From a candidate division Zixibacteria bacterium SM23_73_3 (GTDB lineage Bacteria; Zixibacteria; MSB-5A5; SM1-73), in contig LJUX01000002.1 of NCBI GenBank assembly GCA_001304155.1, positions 1 through 49,097 on the forward strand: a DNA stretch of 49,097 nt, written 5' to 3'. Numbering within the stretch: the first letter of the stretch is position 1; each line of letters begins with the position of its first letter. Of the stretch, positions 33,662 through 42,089 are shown one piece after another. The notes beneath the pieces were generated by a model. That model saw only the letters and a list, made by a program, of their open reading frames with translations, was not told the DNA's origin and searched no databases. The translations under genes and the position numbers were made by a program.

Positions 33662-33707
33662 GTCGAATAGGTCTTGTGATCCATGGCTGGCAGGCATATC
33701 CGACCTA
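33662..33707. repeat. TCGGATAGG/CATATCCGACCTA repeat, copy 1
   Basis: GTCGAATAGG and CATATCCGACCTA are inverted arms around CCATGGCTGGCAGG. Related copies lie at 35731-35776 and 40738-40777. Confidence 0.7.
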
Positions 33708-33746
33708 TCTCTCAAAGGCTACCGGAAAAAGTAAAGGAAGGCAAAC

Positions 33747-34826
33747 GTGAATGGCCGACCAGACACAAATCCGCCTGATAAGACTGAGACTAATCTGCCC
33801 GGCCTGAACAAAGGGCGAGGCAGGTTCAAAAAGATTGTCAGAAACCGGTTCGGTCACCTTCGTACCGTCTGGCGGATGTTGATCTACTTGGGGATGGTTA
33901 TTCTTGCTGCTGCGCCCCTCATGGGGCTGCTGAAAGTCTTCAGCTTTATTCTCCCCGCCGAGACAGGTGAGGACCACATTGCATCGGCGATCAACATCGT
34001 CTTCATGGTGGGAATCGATATAGCGTTGGTGCTGGGAGCGTGGATAACACTAAGATGGATAGACCGCAGGCGGTTCGCCTTACTTGGGTTGAGCTTCTCT
34101 TTTAAAGGGGTCAAAGAGCTTCTGGCGGGGTTTGTGTTCGGTTTTCTTTACTTGACGGGCGTTTTTTTGATCCTGTGGATAGCAGGTTTTGCGGACGTGA
34201 CTGCCAGAGGGTTGGACGCACAAACTTTGAAAGGCATGTTAACATATCTCGTTGTCTTTGCCGCAGCCGGTACTCTCGAAGAGCTGGCCAACCGGGGCTA
34301 TCTTTTCCAGGTTTTGATTGAAGGGACAAGAGCGTGGATAGCGATTCTGGGGTCCAGCCTCATATTCTCGTTGGGGCACATCTTCAACCAAGACTTCTCA
34401 TGGGTCAGTGGGCTCTGTCTTTTTCTGCATGGGGTTCTTTTTGGCCTGGCATATCTCAAGACCCGATCACTCTGGGTACCGATTGGCATACATGTTGCCT
34501 GGAACTGGGCGCAGGGTTCAGTTTGGGGAATGAAAGTCAGTGGCACAAAGATTTCCGACACACTTTTGGAGTCAGTGCCCAAAGGACCGGAGATCCTCAG
34601 TGGTGGCAACTTCGGCGTCGAAGGCAGCTTGATCACAGTGATCGTGACTGTTGGTCTTTTGCTATATATCTGGAAAGCGAGGTGGATCAAGCCGACCCAA
34701 AAGATGGCCGCGCTGTGGCGAAGATATCCCTCCGGCTTTGGGTTGGCTCCTCCAGAGCCTGAGAAAACATCAGAAGAGAGACTTGGCGAAAGCCAAGCCC
34801 CCTTTGTCACCGGCGAACCGGATTAA
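33747..34826 (+). CDS. CPBP-family (CAAX-like) intramembrane metalloprotease
   Basis: The 359-residue protein starts at GTG 33747 with AAAGGAAG upstream. It has about eight hydrophobic helices and the three CPBP motifs: EExxxR (E178, E179, R183 in GTLEELANRGYL), FxxxH (IFSLGHIFN, H211) and HVAWN near 249. The family includes Rce1-type prenyl-protein proteases and bacterial self-immunity proteins. The substrate is unknown. Its stop overlaps the stop of the convergent gene by four bases. Confidence 0.88.
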   Translation: MNGRPDTNPPDKTETNLPGLNKGRGRFKKIVRNRFGHLRTVWRMLIYLGMVILAAAPLMGLLKVFSFILPAETGEDHIASAINIVFMVGIDIALVLGAWITLRWIDRRRFALLGLSFSFKGVKELLAGFVFGFLYLTGVFLILWIAGFADVTARGLDAQTLKGMLTYLVVFAAAGTLEELANRGYLFQVLIEGTRAWIAILGSSLIFSLGHIFNQDFSWVSGLCLFLHGVLFGLAYLKTRSLWVPIGIHVAWNWAQGSVWGMKVSGTKISDTLLESVPKGPEILSGGNFGVEGSLITVIVTVGLLLYIWKARWIKPTQKMAALWRRYPSGFGLAPPEPEKTSEERLGESQAPFVTGEPD

Positions 34827-35617
34827 TGCTTGTCCTTCACACAGCGGAAGCCCACGGCGAAATCGACCCAATTAGGGGATAGAGCATTGCGGTAATATAC
34901 TCTGTTGCAGGAAGGCCCGGAGTGCCACCCGCCCCCGCGAATCACCTTAAACCTCCCTTTTTCTGGCCCGGTCGGATTTTCGCGGGGACTGGATTCGTAG
35001 TAGTCTTTAGCATAGTAGTCCGCAACCCACTCCCACACATTTCCGGTCATGTCATGCAAACCATAACCGTTTGGCGGAAAACTCCCGACAGCAACCGTTC
35101 CCTCCAGGTCCGTCAACGTGTAATTTGCCTGGCTGGAGTCCAATTCATCTCCGTGAGGGTAGTTCATGTCCACCAAACCACCTCTGGCAGCATACTCCCA
35201 TTCTGCCTCGATCGGCAGCCGTTTTCCGGCCCATTCGGCGTAGCCCTCAGCATCCCTCCAGCTTATCCCAACCACCGGATGGTTCGGGAAATCCGGTCCA
35301 TTGTGGAATTCCTTGATGCCCCAGAATTCCGGCAACCCTCTGCCTGTCTCCTCACAGAATTTGGCGTACTGGGCATTGGTGACTTCATACTTGTCCATGT
35401 AGAAGGAATCGACATAGACCTTGTGAGCCGGACTACAGTCACCTTCTCCGTCCTTTCCCATCAGGAACTCGCCGCCGGGAATCAGAATAACCTCAGCTTG
35501 TACTGCGCTCGTCTCCGGCGCCCCCTGATCTGATTGCGAACTCGATATCGCAAAATCAAGAGCCAAAATAGACAACATACCTATCACAGCTTTTGGGATA
35601 ACTCTCATCGTAAACAT
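34823..35617 (-). CDS. Exported formylglycine-generating-enzyme-like (SUMF1/FGE-sulfatase domain) protein
   Basis: The 264-residue protein starts at ATG 35617 after AAAGGAAAGG and has a signal peptide (about 1-26). The family motifs are LIPGGEFLMG, DKYEVTNAQYAKFC, PVVGISWRDAEGYAEWAGKRLP, EAEWEYAARGG, GLHDMTGNVWEW and RGGGWHSGPSCNR. True FGE has two catalytic cysteines; here only the second position (SCNR) is Cys and the first is Ser. Many bacterial family members lack oxidase activity and act in binding or other reactions. A sulfatase-maturing role is therefore unlikely. Confidence 0.88.
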   Translation of the reverse strand: MFTMRVIPKAVIGMLSILALDFAISSSQSDQGAPETSAVQAEVILIPGGEFLMGKDGEGDCSPAHKVYVDSFYMDKYEVTNAQYAKFCEETGRGLPEFWGIKEFHNGPDFPNHPVVGISWRDAEGYAEWAGKRLPIEAEWEYAARGGLVDMNYPHGDELDSSQANYTLTDLEGTVAVGSFPPNGYGLHDMTGNVWEWVADYYAKDYYESSPRENPTGPEKGRFKVIRGGGWHSGPSCNRVYYRNALSPNWVDFAVGFRCVKDKH

Positions 35618-35730
35618 ATTTCAGCCTTTCCTTTCTCGTCGGGTTCATGTTTTGCTATCATAGATATGGTACTGGTTTCTGAAAAGGAAGTTTGTGGGTG
35701 GGAGAAGTCTTTTCAGACGAAGCTTAAAAT

Positions 35731-35776
35731 GTCGGATAGGCCTTCCGACCCATGGCTAACAGGCATATCCGGCCTA
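35731..35776. repeat. TCGGATAGG/CATATCCGGCCTAC repeat, copy 2
   Basis: GTCGGATAGG faces CATATCCGGCCTAC. Its end overlaps the stop codon of the anti-sigma gene at 35774. Confidence 0.75.
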
Positions 35777-36334
35777 CATCGTTGAAACGATAAATCGCGT
35801 CAGCGTTGTGTCTTCCCTGACACTTCGACCAATCTTCTGCGCCTCGATGATCTCAAGGTTGTCTATCACGCTCATTTGAGAGAGTATTGGTGTTTCTACT
35901 TGAGTGAAAGTCTGCAGTTTCGAAGATTTTGGATCAGGGGCAAAAGACAATTCCCTCACTGCAAAAAAAATCAGCAGAACCAAAACCCCCCCAAGCAAAG
36001 GCTGATAGACTGGGATTCGGTATTCGAAAACATTCCTGATATATTGCCAGGTGCTCCTAAAAATTCCAGTTTCTTGTGCTTTTACAGTTTTCATCCGTTG
36101 GATAATAGTTTCACGGATGTCAGTATCGGGAGTTAATTTATCTCCCACGTCAATTTGCATCGAATTTTGCAGACCCGACAAAGTCTTCTGATAACTCCGG
36201 CACCGGTCACACGATTCCAGGTGCTCCTCCACCAACAAACTCTGATCCTGGGTTATTTTGTCGAAATGTCCTTGGATCAATAACCCCTCAATTTCATCAC
36301 AATTCAAACTGGGATTCTCATTGGATTTTTTCAT
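35774..36334 (-). CDS. Membrane anti-sigma factor with zinc-finger domain
   Basis: The 186-residue protein has a zf-HC2 motif (HLESCDRC near 38-45, with an upstream Cys in SLNCDEIE), one membrane helix (PLLGGVLVLLIFFAV, about 118-133) and a short periplasmic tail. It overlaps the ECF sigma gene by 17 bases, so it is translationally coupled to it and should bind it. It belongs to the second ECF/anti-sigma pair of the window. The C-terminal periplasmic segment carries no known sensor domain. Confidence 0.87.
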   Translation of the reverse strand: MKKSNENPSLNCDEIEGLLIQGHFDKITQDQSLLVEEHLESCDRCRSYQKTLSGLQNSMQIDVGDKLTPDTDIRETIIQRMKTVKAQETGIFRSTWQYIRNVFEYRIPVYQPLLGGVLVLLIFFAVRELSFAPDPKSSKLQTFTQVETPILSQMSVIDNLEIIEAQKIGRSVREDTTLTRFIVSTM

Positions 36335-36941
36335 CTGTAGATACCTCGGCTTTGTATGGGTTGAACGCTCTTAACCTACTTGCCAGTTTTCGGGTGGTAT
36401 AAAAAAGTCGTGATTTGACAGTCCCTTCAGAGCATCCAAGAATTTCACCAATTTCCTTGATAGTAAGATTTTGCTGATACCGCAATAAAAATGCGCTTCG
36501 ATGACCGTCATCAAATTTTTCCAATTCCACTGATAATGCACGTTCGAACATTTTTTGATCTGTGTGCCGTTCCGCCTGAAGATATTCGCTTTCACCATCA
36601 TGCGATATTGCCTCCATATCCACATTGTTTTCAACTATCTCTCTAACCTCCAGGCGGCGGTATTCGTTTTTGCACATGTTGTAAGCCAGGGTGAATATCC
36701 AGGTGGAGAACTTTCTTTCGGTGTCAAACAAGGCGTGTTTTTCGACAATCTTCAAGAAGATCTCCTGCAGGAAATCCTGCGCCTTGTCCTCGTCTCCTCC
36801 CAGCTCTCGATAAAAGTAAAACAACAGCCGTTTACTGTAGCGGTCATAAAGCTCATTGAAAGCAGATATCTCCCCGCGCTGGATATACTGCATCAACTTC
36901 TCATCGCCGAATTTTTTGTATTTGTTCCTGAAGATGGCCAT
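36318..36941 (-). CDS. ECF-family RNA polymerase sigma factor (second)
   Basis: The 207-residue protein has sigma-2 (FNELYDRYSKRLLFYFYREL, AQDFLQEIFLKIV) and sigma-4 (SAFLLRYQQNLTIKEIGEILGCSEGTVKSRLFYTTRKL). I use ATG 36941; a TTG precedes it directly. A gene for an exported GT117-tail-like protein lies 80 bases upstream on the same strand, so the three genes may form one unit. Confidence 0.9.
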   Translation of the reverse strand: MAIFRNKYKKFGDEKLMQYIQRGEISAFNELYDRYSKRLLFYFYRELGGDEDKAQDFLQEIFLKIVEKHALFDTERKFSTWIFTLAYNMCKNEYRRLEVREIVENNVDMEAISHDGESEYLQAERHTDQKMFERALSVELEKFDDGHRSAFLLRYQQNLTIKEIGEILGCSEGTVKSRLFYTTRKLASRLRAFNPYKAEVSTDEKIQ

Positions 36942-37021
36942 CAAAAAGTTCTGTTAGATCTAAAACGTCCCAAGATCATGCAAAAACGAGCACAGAGCAA
37001 TGATCTATAAGTGATACGCCC

Positions 37022-38200
37022 TTACAAACATTTCTTTTCAATCTCTTCTACCATTTCTTCCTTACCCGCTTTCCGGGCAAGGTCCAGTGCAAAATTCTTC
37101 CACTGTTGCGCCCTTCCATCTTCACCGCTTGCTTTATAATGTTCTGTTAACATGATCATGGGTGCGATATAATTGAGGTTCATGTGTGTCACCAGGCTGG
37201 TTGCCAGATAGCTGTCGTCGTACCAGTCATGTTTCAGATAATCCAGCCTCAAATTTCTCTCAAGGTTTTTCTTCAAAAGCGCCAGATTGTCGATTCTCTC
37301 CGGGCTGTATTGATAGGCCAGTCCCACGATATAAAGGTCATCCATGATAGACTCAATGTGCTTTTCATAAACGGTCAGGGCGAAATAGATGGGAATGTCC
37401 GGATATTTTTCCCCAAGGGTTTTGGTTAGCTCCGTCAAAAATTCTTTCTCCTTGGACTCAGGTAGTTTCCCGAGATCAATTCTGATCCCCTTCTCTTTCA
37501 ATTTCCTTTCCAGGTATTCATTACCTGCCCGGATGATAGACTGGTTCAAGAGCGTTACGTCTTCTCTAATGCCTTTAGCCTGCTGGAGCACCCAGATTGG
37601 GTAAGTATCATTATCGCCGTTAGTGAAGAGTATGGCGTTTTTTTCAATGGACATCAAGACATTATAATTGTAATCGACCAGGTTGGGGGCAATGTCCTTG
37701 CTCTTATACAGCTTCTCACAAAACTCTTTCAGCTTCTTTTCCTGGTCGGTGAACTCATAATGTGTGATGAATCCGTAGTAGGTATCCACTCTCTCCGGTG
37801 CCAGCTCGTAAGCTTGTTGAAGAACAGAGACATCTATCAGGCTGTAGCTATTCCAGAACTTGAGAAGGTAGTATTCATAGGTGCCGGGAATGGCCTGGCC
37901 CATATCCTCGATGATTTTCTCCAGCCTGGCCTTCTTTTCTTTGGTGTCGATGGTTTCCACAAAACGGGCATATCGATTGGCATTGTAGTAGTTATACCAG
38001 GCTTCCGGATTCTTGGGATTCTTCTCGATCTCTTTCTTCCAGAGCTTGGCCTGCTCCACATACCACTCATTCGGTCTTACTTCATAAACAATGCGATACA
38101 CCTTCTCCGGCTTGGCACCTTCGGACTGCCCGATGCAGGCATAGTCCAAACACATGAGCAGGAAAACACATACCCACAATACATAGTGAAATCGCTTCAT
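37022..38200 (-). CDS. Exported protein resembling the soluble tail of DUF2723/GT117 proteins
   Basis: The 392-residue protein starts after AGGAGG and has an N-terminal hydrophobic segment (about 5-23) that ends in LDYACIG, possibly a lipobox. TPR-like helices follow. The segment ILFTNGDNDTYPIWVLQQ, then GIREDVTLLNQSII, is the hallmark of the C-terminal region of DUF2723 membrane proteins (GT117, Bacteroidetes protein O-mannosyltransferase class). The membrane catalytic part is missing. It could be an accessory or a degenerate relative. Its location upstream of an ECF/anti-sigma pair suggests a regulatory or envelope link. Confidence 0.65.
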   Translation of the reverse strand: MKRFHYVLWVCVFLLMCLDYACIGQSEGAKPEKVYRIVYEVRPNEWYVEQAKLWKKEIEKNPKNPEAWYNYYNANRYARFVETIDTKEKKARLEKIIEDMGQAIPGTYEYYLLKFWNSYSLIDVSVLQQAYELAPERVDTYYGFITHYEFTDQEKKLKEFCEKLYKSKDIAPNLVDYNYNVLMSIEKNAILFTNGDNDTYPIWVLQQAKGIREDVTLLNQSIIRAGNEYLERKLKEKGIRIDLGKLPESKEKEFLTELTKTLGEKYPDIPIYFALTVYEKHIESIMDDLYIVGLAYQYSPERIDNLALLKKNLERNLRLDYLKHDWYDDSYLATSLVTHMNLNYIAPMIMLTEHYKASGEDGRAQQWKNFALDLARKAGKEEMVEEIEKKCL

Positions 38201-38483
38201 GATTTTAATCCTCCTTCTGAATAGATTTTTGTTAAGTAACGCATCTCAACCGTTAATACACGCCAGATTGAAAGGGGTTCAAAAGTTTTTTGAAGCATAC
38301 ACCCACGACGGAAGGCGGAAATCTCGAAGCCCGACAGGATCAATTATTTGCTGACAATAGTCCTTGTGCTCATTTATTATTTACTGTATTTGATTTCTGA
38401 AGTCTGGCAGCTGAGATGGGTCGTATGCCCTCTCGTAAGAACAGCGGGGCGTAAGCCCCACGCCAGTGGGAGGAGTTGAAGTA

Positions 38484-39209
38484 ATGTACTGTCTGTTTGA
38501 TGCCAACGTCATAGCCGCGTACTATTGTCCTAAGACTACCAGATCAAGCAAGGTAGTCGAAAATGCTAGAATTTTGATCGAGTCAGTGAGATCAGGCGAA
38601 TCCAGACACTTCTTCTATATACCAAACTTCTGCATTGCAGAGGTGTTTAGCGTTTTTATGAAATATGCTTACTCTAGTTGGAACAAGCAAACTAAAAGTG
38701 GCAGGATACATGGGAAAGTGCATAAGCGCCTGCGGGAACAGTTTGAAACGGATATTCACAATGCAAAGCTATTCTACCATTATGAGCTAAGCAGATACCA
38801 TGTCCTGGCTATTAATCTCATCGCTCCCATAGATCACCACTATAAGTTGACCCGCAAGAGTAAAACAGGTGGGGCACAGAATCCGGCTGGTACCTTCGAC
38901 GAATTGATTATCGCTATGGGAATTCAGTTGGTCAAAATTCACGGAGCTGGCAATGTTGTGGTAATTACCACAGATGACAGACTAGCCAAGGTTATAGATA
39001 AATGTCGCGGGGTCATTCCGGATAGCATATACAGACGGCTTCGACTGAGAGAAGCATCTGAGTTTACGGGTATATCTTTTCGCTCGGATAGCTTCCCGCT
39101 AGTGTTAAACTTAAAGAAAGCAACCAAGACTCAACTTAAACAAATCTTTGGAAGATGGCCACTCTCGATTAAGAAAAGATACAAGCGACCTTATTTAGCA
39201 CAACAATAG
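38484..39209 (+). CDS. PIN-like-domain protein, probable RNase
   Basis: The 241-residue protein starts at ATG 38484; the GGAGGAG eight bases before it decides the start, since an upstream GTG at 38466 falls before that site. PIN-like acids are visible: FDANVIAAYY (N-terminal Asp), AEVFSVF, GTFDELIIAMG and VITTDDRLAKVID. The C-terminus is very basic (KKRYKRPYLAQQ). No antitoxin gene is adjacent; the next gene is a Shedu-like nuclease. It is probably a toxin or defence nuclease. Confidence 0.7.
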   Translation: MYCLFDANVIAAYYCPKTTRSSKVVENARILIESVRSGESRHFFYIPNFCIAEVFSVFMKYAYSSWNKQTKSGRIHGKVHKRLREQFETDIHNAKLFYHYELSRYHVLAINLIAPIDHHYKLTRKSKTGGAQNPAGTFDELIIAMGIQLVKIHGAGNVVVITTDDRLAKVIDKCRGVIPDSIYRRLRLREASEFTGISFRSDSFPLVLNLKKATKTQLKQIFGRWPLSIKKRYKRPYLAQQ

Positions 39210-39290
39210 CGAAATTGAACGATCGAATTGCCACACCGTTGTAGGAGGCTGTAAAATAAATTGGCGAATATAAGGTTAGAGGCAATCTGA

Positions 39291-39893
39291 GTGAATAAGA
39301 CTTATACTGAATTATCTGATTTGCTGAGTAGAGACCCACCTGAAGAGATTCTACATCAATACCTTTACGCGCATACGTACCTCCTCACAGACCTTGGCTA
39401 TGGAGTGAAGTTGGTTTTTTCTAAACCTTCCTTCGGAAGTGATTTTAGAGCGGACTTTGCCCTGGCCGGCTGGGGTAACTACACATGTTGGACTTTTGTT
39501 GAGATCGAAAGGAGTTCAGATCCGTTGTTCACGAAGGAGGGCCTGGTAGCCCAGCCCCTTAATAGGGCTATTCAGCAAATCAATTCTTGGTGGATATGGC
39601 TCTATGACTATAATGAATATGCGTCCGCAGAGTTTCATAAGTTGTCAGGTGAGAATACCGCAGCCATCGTCATCGGACGTAGGTCGAGTCTATCTCCAAC
39701 CGACCTAAGAAGACTGGAACAGCTCAACGCGACCCAACTTGGAGGGAAACTTAGGATCGTGACCTACGACGCATTGCTGGACAGCATCAAGGATCTGTCC
39801 AATAGTGATCTGAAACAACTCCAGAGGAAGCACCAACGGTTGACTCAGTTTAGGAGCATCAAGGAATGGTCCAAGTCGGAATATGTTAAGTAG
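39291..39893 (+). CDS. Shedu-type (SduA/DUF4263) nuclease-domain protein
   Basis: The 200-residue protein starts at GTG 39291. The layout fits the Shedu C-terminal nuclease domain: ILHQYLYAHTYLL, then SDFRADFALAG, WTFVEIERSSDPLFT (D..ExE in the place of the PD-(D/E)xK core), ALNRAIQQI-like PLNRAIQQINSWW, AIVIGRRSSLS and IVTYDALLDSI. Shedu proteins are single-gene anti-phage defence systems. Here only the nuclease domain is present, without an N-terminal sensor domain. It lies between a PIN-like protein and a pair of small membrane proteins. Confidence 0.7.
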   Translation: MNKTYTELSDLLSRDPPEEILHQYLYAHTYLLTDLGYGVKLVFSKPSFGSDFRADFALAGWGNYTCWTFVEIERSSDPLFTKEGLVAQPLNRAIQQINSWWIWLYDYNEYASAEFHKLSGENTAAIVIGRRSSLSPTDLRRLEQLNATQLGGKLRIVTYDALLDSIKDLSNSDLKQLQRKHQRLTQFRSIKEWSKSEYVK

Positions 39894-40047
39894 GTACCAA
39901 ACATGCCTAGTCATTGTTAATCTGTGGCTCCCAAACGCTCCGTTAGCGGCTGGCCTTCGTGCAACAACGAATTTGTCGCATAGGTTTTGGGAACATATCT
40001 CACCTACATACTTGTTCTGAATCCGAGAACAATAAAAGGAGGATTGC

Positions 40048-40326
40048 ATGGCTAATCAACAGGCATATGACATTTCCCTTTTCGAGCAACTCTGGGCCCA
40101 CGCGAGACATCTTGAATCTGAAAGGATGTGGATTATGGGTATCTGGCTGGGGGTCACTGGTCTGGTGCTCAAGGAAATCTGGGTAGCCGATGGGGCTCTC
40201 GTGAAGAACTACCAAGCTCTGAGATCAGTCTGCCTAGCACATCTGGTCGTCACCATCGCGGTTTTTCTGATCATCTTCAAGCTCAACTTGGAGTTTTCGA
40301 GATTCATGAAGAGCATCGCGAGGTGA
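40048..40326 (+). CDS. Small membrane protein, first of a coupled pair
   Basis: The 92-residue protein starts after a strong AAAAGGAGG. It begins with a short helix containing LWAHARHLESERMW and has two hydrophobic helices (MGIWLGVTGLVLKEIW and LAHLVVTIAVFLIIF). Its stop overlaps the GTG of the next gene. I do not recognise the family. The location beside a Shedu-like gene hints at a defence role. Confidence 0.7.
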   Translation: MANQQAYDISLFEQLWAHARHLESERMWIMGIWLGVTGLVLKEIWVADGALVKNYQALRSVCLAHLVVTIAVFLIIFKLNLEFSRFMKSIAR

Positions 40327-40682
40327 ACAAGAACGCTCCGGGGGGTCTATGGGAGGCAATTCTCGGTGGCTTCGCTTTGCTTCTAAAACCTTTCTTATCG
40401 GTAGGCGGCGTGATTTCAGCGATATTAATGGGCGGAGTTTTTGTAGACTGGAACTTGTTATTGGTGGATTCAGTGAAAGATCGTTTCGCCTGCGGTTTCG
40501 GGGATCGTCCAGACATTCTTGCGATCTGCATCGCGCTTTTCTTGCTCAGTCAGGCATTGTTTCAACTCACGGCATGGGCAATAGGGAGAAAAGTAAAATA
40601 CGAGCCAACCATACCCGCTCAATCGGCGACCGCCGCCAAGCCGTCAAACACCGAACAACCTGATGCACAAAAGGAGCACTAG
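40323..40682 (+). CDS. Small membrane protein, second of a coupled pair
   Basis: The 119-residue protein starts at GTG 40323, which overlaps the TGA of the previous gene as GTGA, so translation is probably coupled. Two hydrophobic helices (FLSVGGVISAILMGGVFVDW and ILAICIALFLLSQALF) are followed by a Pro/Thr/Ala-rich tail. The family is not recognised. A longer open frame back to 40128 exists only because it overlaps the first gene. Confidence 0.6.
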   Translation: MNKNAPGGLWEAILGGFALLLKPFLSVGGVISAILMGGVFVDWNLLLVDSVKDRFACGFGDRPDILAICIALFLLSQALFQLTAWAIGRKVKYEPTIPAQSATAAKPSNTEQPDAQKEH

Positions 40683-40737
40683 CCAACGCCTTAGAAAGGT
40701 TCGCAGCAGAGCGGGGCTTTCGGACGAAAAGCAACAT

Positions 40738-40777
40738 GTCGGATAGTCCCGCTGTTGACGTGACATATCCGACCTAC
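40738..40777. repeat. TCGGATAG/CATATCCGACCTAC repeat, copy 3
   Basis: GTCGGATAG and CATATCCGACCTAC flank a different, shorter loop. Similarity to copy 2 extends upstream (GGACGAAAAGCAACAT versus AGACGAAGCTTAAAAT). Confidence 0.7.
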
Positions 40778-40806
40778 AGTCTTAAAGAATAGATCAACGA
40801 TTATTG

Positions 40807-40834
40807 TTGACAAAATCGGTATGAATAGTATATT
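40807..40834 (+). promoter_or_regulatory. Sigma-70-type promoter for the 4Fe-4S membrane protein
   Basis: TTGACA (40807-40812), a 16-base spacer and TATATT (40829-40834), about 72 bases before the gene. Confidence 0.65.
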
Positions 40835-40905
40835 TATGCCCAAAGGAGGCAGTTGTAAGGTCAGATACTGAAGAAAGCAAATAACTTGAAAGAGAGCCAC
40901 CAGTC

Positions 40906-41772
40906 TTGCTGGAAATTCTTTTAACCCCTAAATACATTGCATTTTTCATCCTGTCTGGCGTTGGCTTAACACTTCTGCTGGGCCGATGGATAACCCTCTG
41001 GGTCCGGATTGCAATGCTGGCTGTAGCTTTCATATTGTTTGGGCTTGACTACATCTTCCCGCTTCATCCCAGCCCCATGTGCGGCGTGACCAAGCTCTTT
41101 ATGTTTAAGTTCACTGCAGGGAAATTCTTTCCGCTCTTCACTGCCCTGGTTCTGGCGATGTTCATACCGAGTTTAATCGGCAGGAAACTCTTCTGCGGCT
41201 GGGTTTGCCCGCTGGGAGCGCTTCAGGATCTGATCAACAAGATTCCCTTTAAATATCGCTGGAAGCAGTTCAACTTTACCGCCTTCAATTCCATCCGGAT
41301 GGCTCTTCTGGGGATGTTCGTTCTCACCTTCTTTATGGCGCGAGAGCAGATCGCCATGCTGGCAGAAAACGTTGGAGCCGACTTTTCCGACCGGATGTGG
41401 ACCGCCTTTTCTGCCTACAACGTGTATGATCCCATAAACTTCTTTGAGCTTCTGCACTGGAATATCGATACGTTGTGGATCATCATGTTTGCGGTCCTGA
41501 TAATAGCCAGCCTGGTTCTATACCGCCCATTCTGTTACTCCATCTGTCCCGTCGGTGCGTTGACCTGGCTATGTGAGAAAATTGCTCCGGGAAGGGTTCG
41601 GGTCGATCGTTCTGCATGCACCCAGTGTATGGAATGTGTCGAAGCCAGCCCCTGTCCCACTATCGCCAAACTCATCGACGAAAAGACCAAGGCCGCACCC
41701 GACTGCACCTCATGCGGTGAATGTCTAAAAGCCTGTGAGCAGAATGCCATAAAGTTCAGTTTCAAACGCTAA
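40906..41772 (+). CDS. Polyferredoxin-type membrane protein (NapH/RnfB-like electron carrier)
   Basis: The 288-residue protein has about five membrane helices. Two CxxxCPxG motifs follow helices ([13 protein letters not shown] and [13 protein letters not shown]), as in NapH/NosR-type quinol-oxidising or electron-transfer proteins. The C-terminal domain has [13 protein letters not shown] and [11 protein letters not shown], two 4Fe-4S clusters of ferredoxin type. The start TTG 40906 is weakly supported. No partner reductase is next to it, so its electron donor and acceptor are unknown. Confidence 0.85.
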   Translation: MLEILLTPKYIAFFILSGVGLTLLLGRWITLWVRIAMLAVAFILFGLDYIFPLHPSPMCGVTKLFMFKFTAGKFFPLFTALVLAMFIPSLIGRKLFCGWVCPLGALQDLINKIPFKYRWKQFNFTAFNSIRMALLGMFVLTFFMAREQIAMLAENVGADFSDRMWTAFSAYNVYDPINFFELLHWNIDTLWIIMFAVLIIASLVLYRPFCYSICPVGALTWLCEKIAPGRVRVDRSACTQCMECVEASPCPTIAKLIDEKTKAAPDCTSCGECLKACEQNAIKFSFKR

Positions 41773-41910
41773 CCGTTCCGGCGTCGGATTTTGTTTTTCT
41801 CTAATTCCTCCTTCCATCTTATTGTCAAAGAAATCTCTTGCCTATCCTGCATTTTCTTCGTAGAATGGCGGAGAGACAGACATATATAAAGAGCTGTCAG
41901 TTTGGACAGA

Positions 41911-41953
41911 GGTTATACCCTTCAGGGCGAGCCTTCAGGACGAGCCCCTATCC
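41911..41953 (-). repeat. GGGGCTCGTCCTGAA repeat, copy 2 (inverted)
   Basis: This is the reverse complement of the element at 32601-32644, with about four-fifths of bases matching by eye. Confidence 0.7.
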
Positions 41954-42013
41954 TAAAAAAAAGGTGGGGGGCTGACCCCTATCCTAATGGGTTGATGTTT
42001 GGATCAGTTTACT

Positions 42014-42086
42014 CAACAGATGAAAAGATGAAACAGATGGGAGATGAACGAATTTATGGTCTCCGTTTGATCTGTTTAATCCGTTG
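42014..42086 (+). repeat. ACAGATGAAAAGAT repeat, copy 2
   Basis: CAACAGATGAAAAGATGAAA at the left faces TGATCTGTTTAATCCGTTG at the right. It is the same family as 32513-32583 and ends four bases before the start codon of the lamin-tail gene. Confidence 0.75.
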
Positions 42087-42089
42087 ACA

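Larger units (their letters stand above)
41773..42089. other. 317-base intergenic region with two dispersed repeats
   Basis: It holds the minus-strand copy of the GGGGCTCGTCCTGAA repeat (41911-41953), a G-rich stretch (about 41960-41990) and the second copy of the ACAGATGAAAAGAT repeat (42014-42086). No gene is seen. Confidence 0.7.

Noticed and set aside
34298-34810. 170-codon minus-strand frame and 142-codon plus-strand frame (34334-34762)
   Set aside because: Both are shadows of the CPBP protease gene, which has all three family motifs.
40128-40322. Extension of the second small membrane protein back to 40128
   Set aside because: It overlaps the first gene of the pair, which has a strong ribosome site; the GTGA overlap at 40323 is the natural start.
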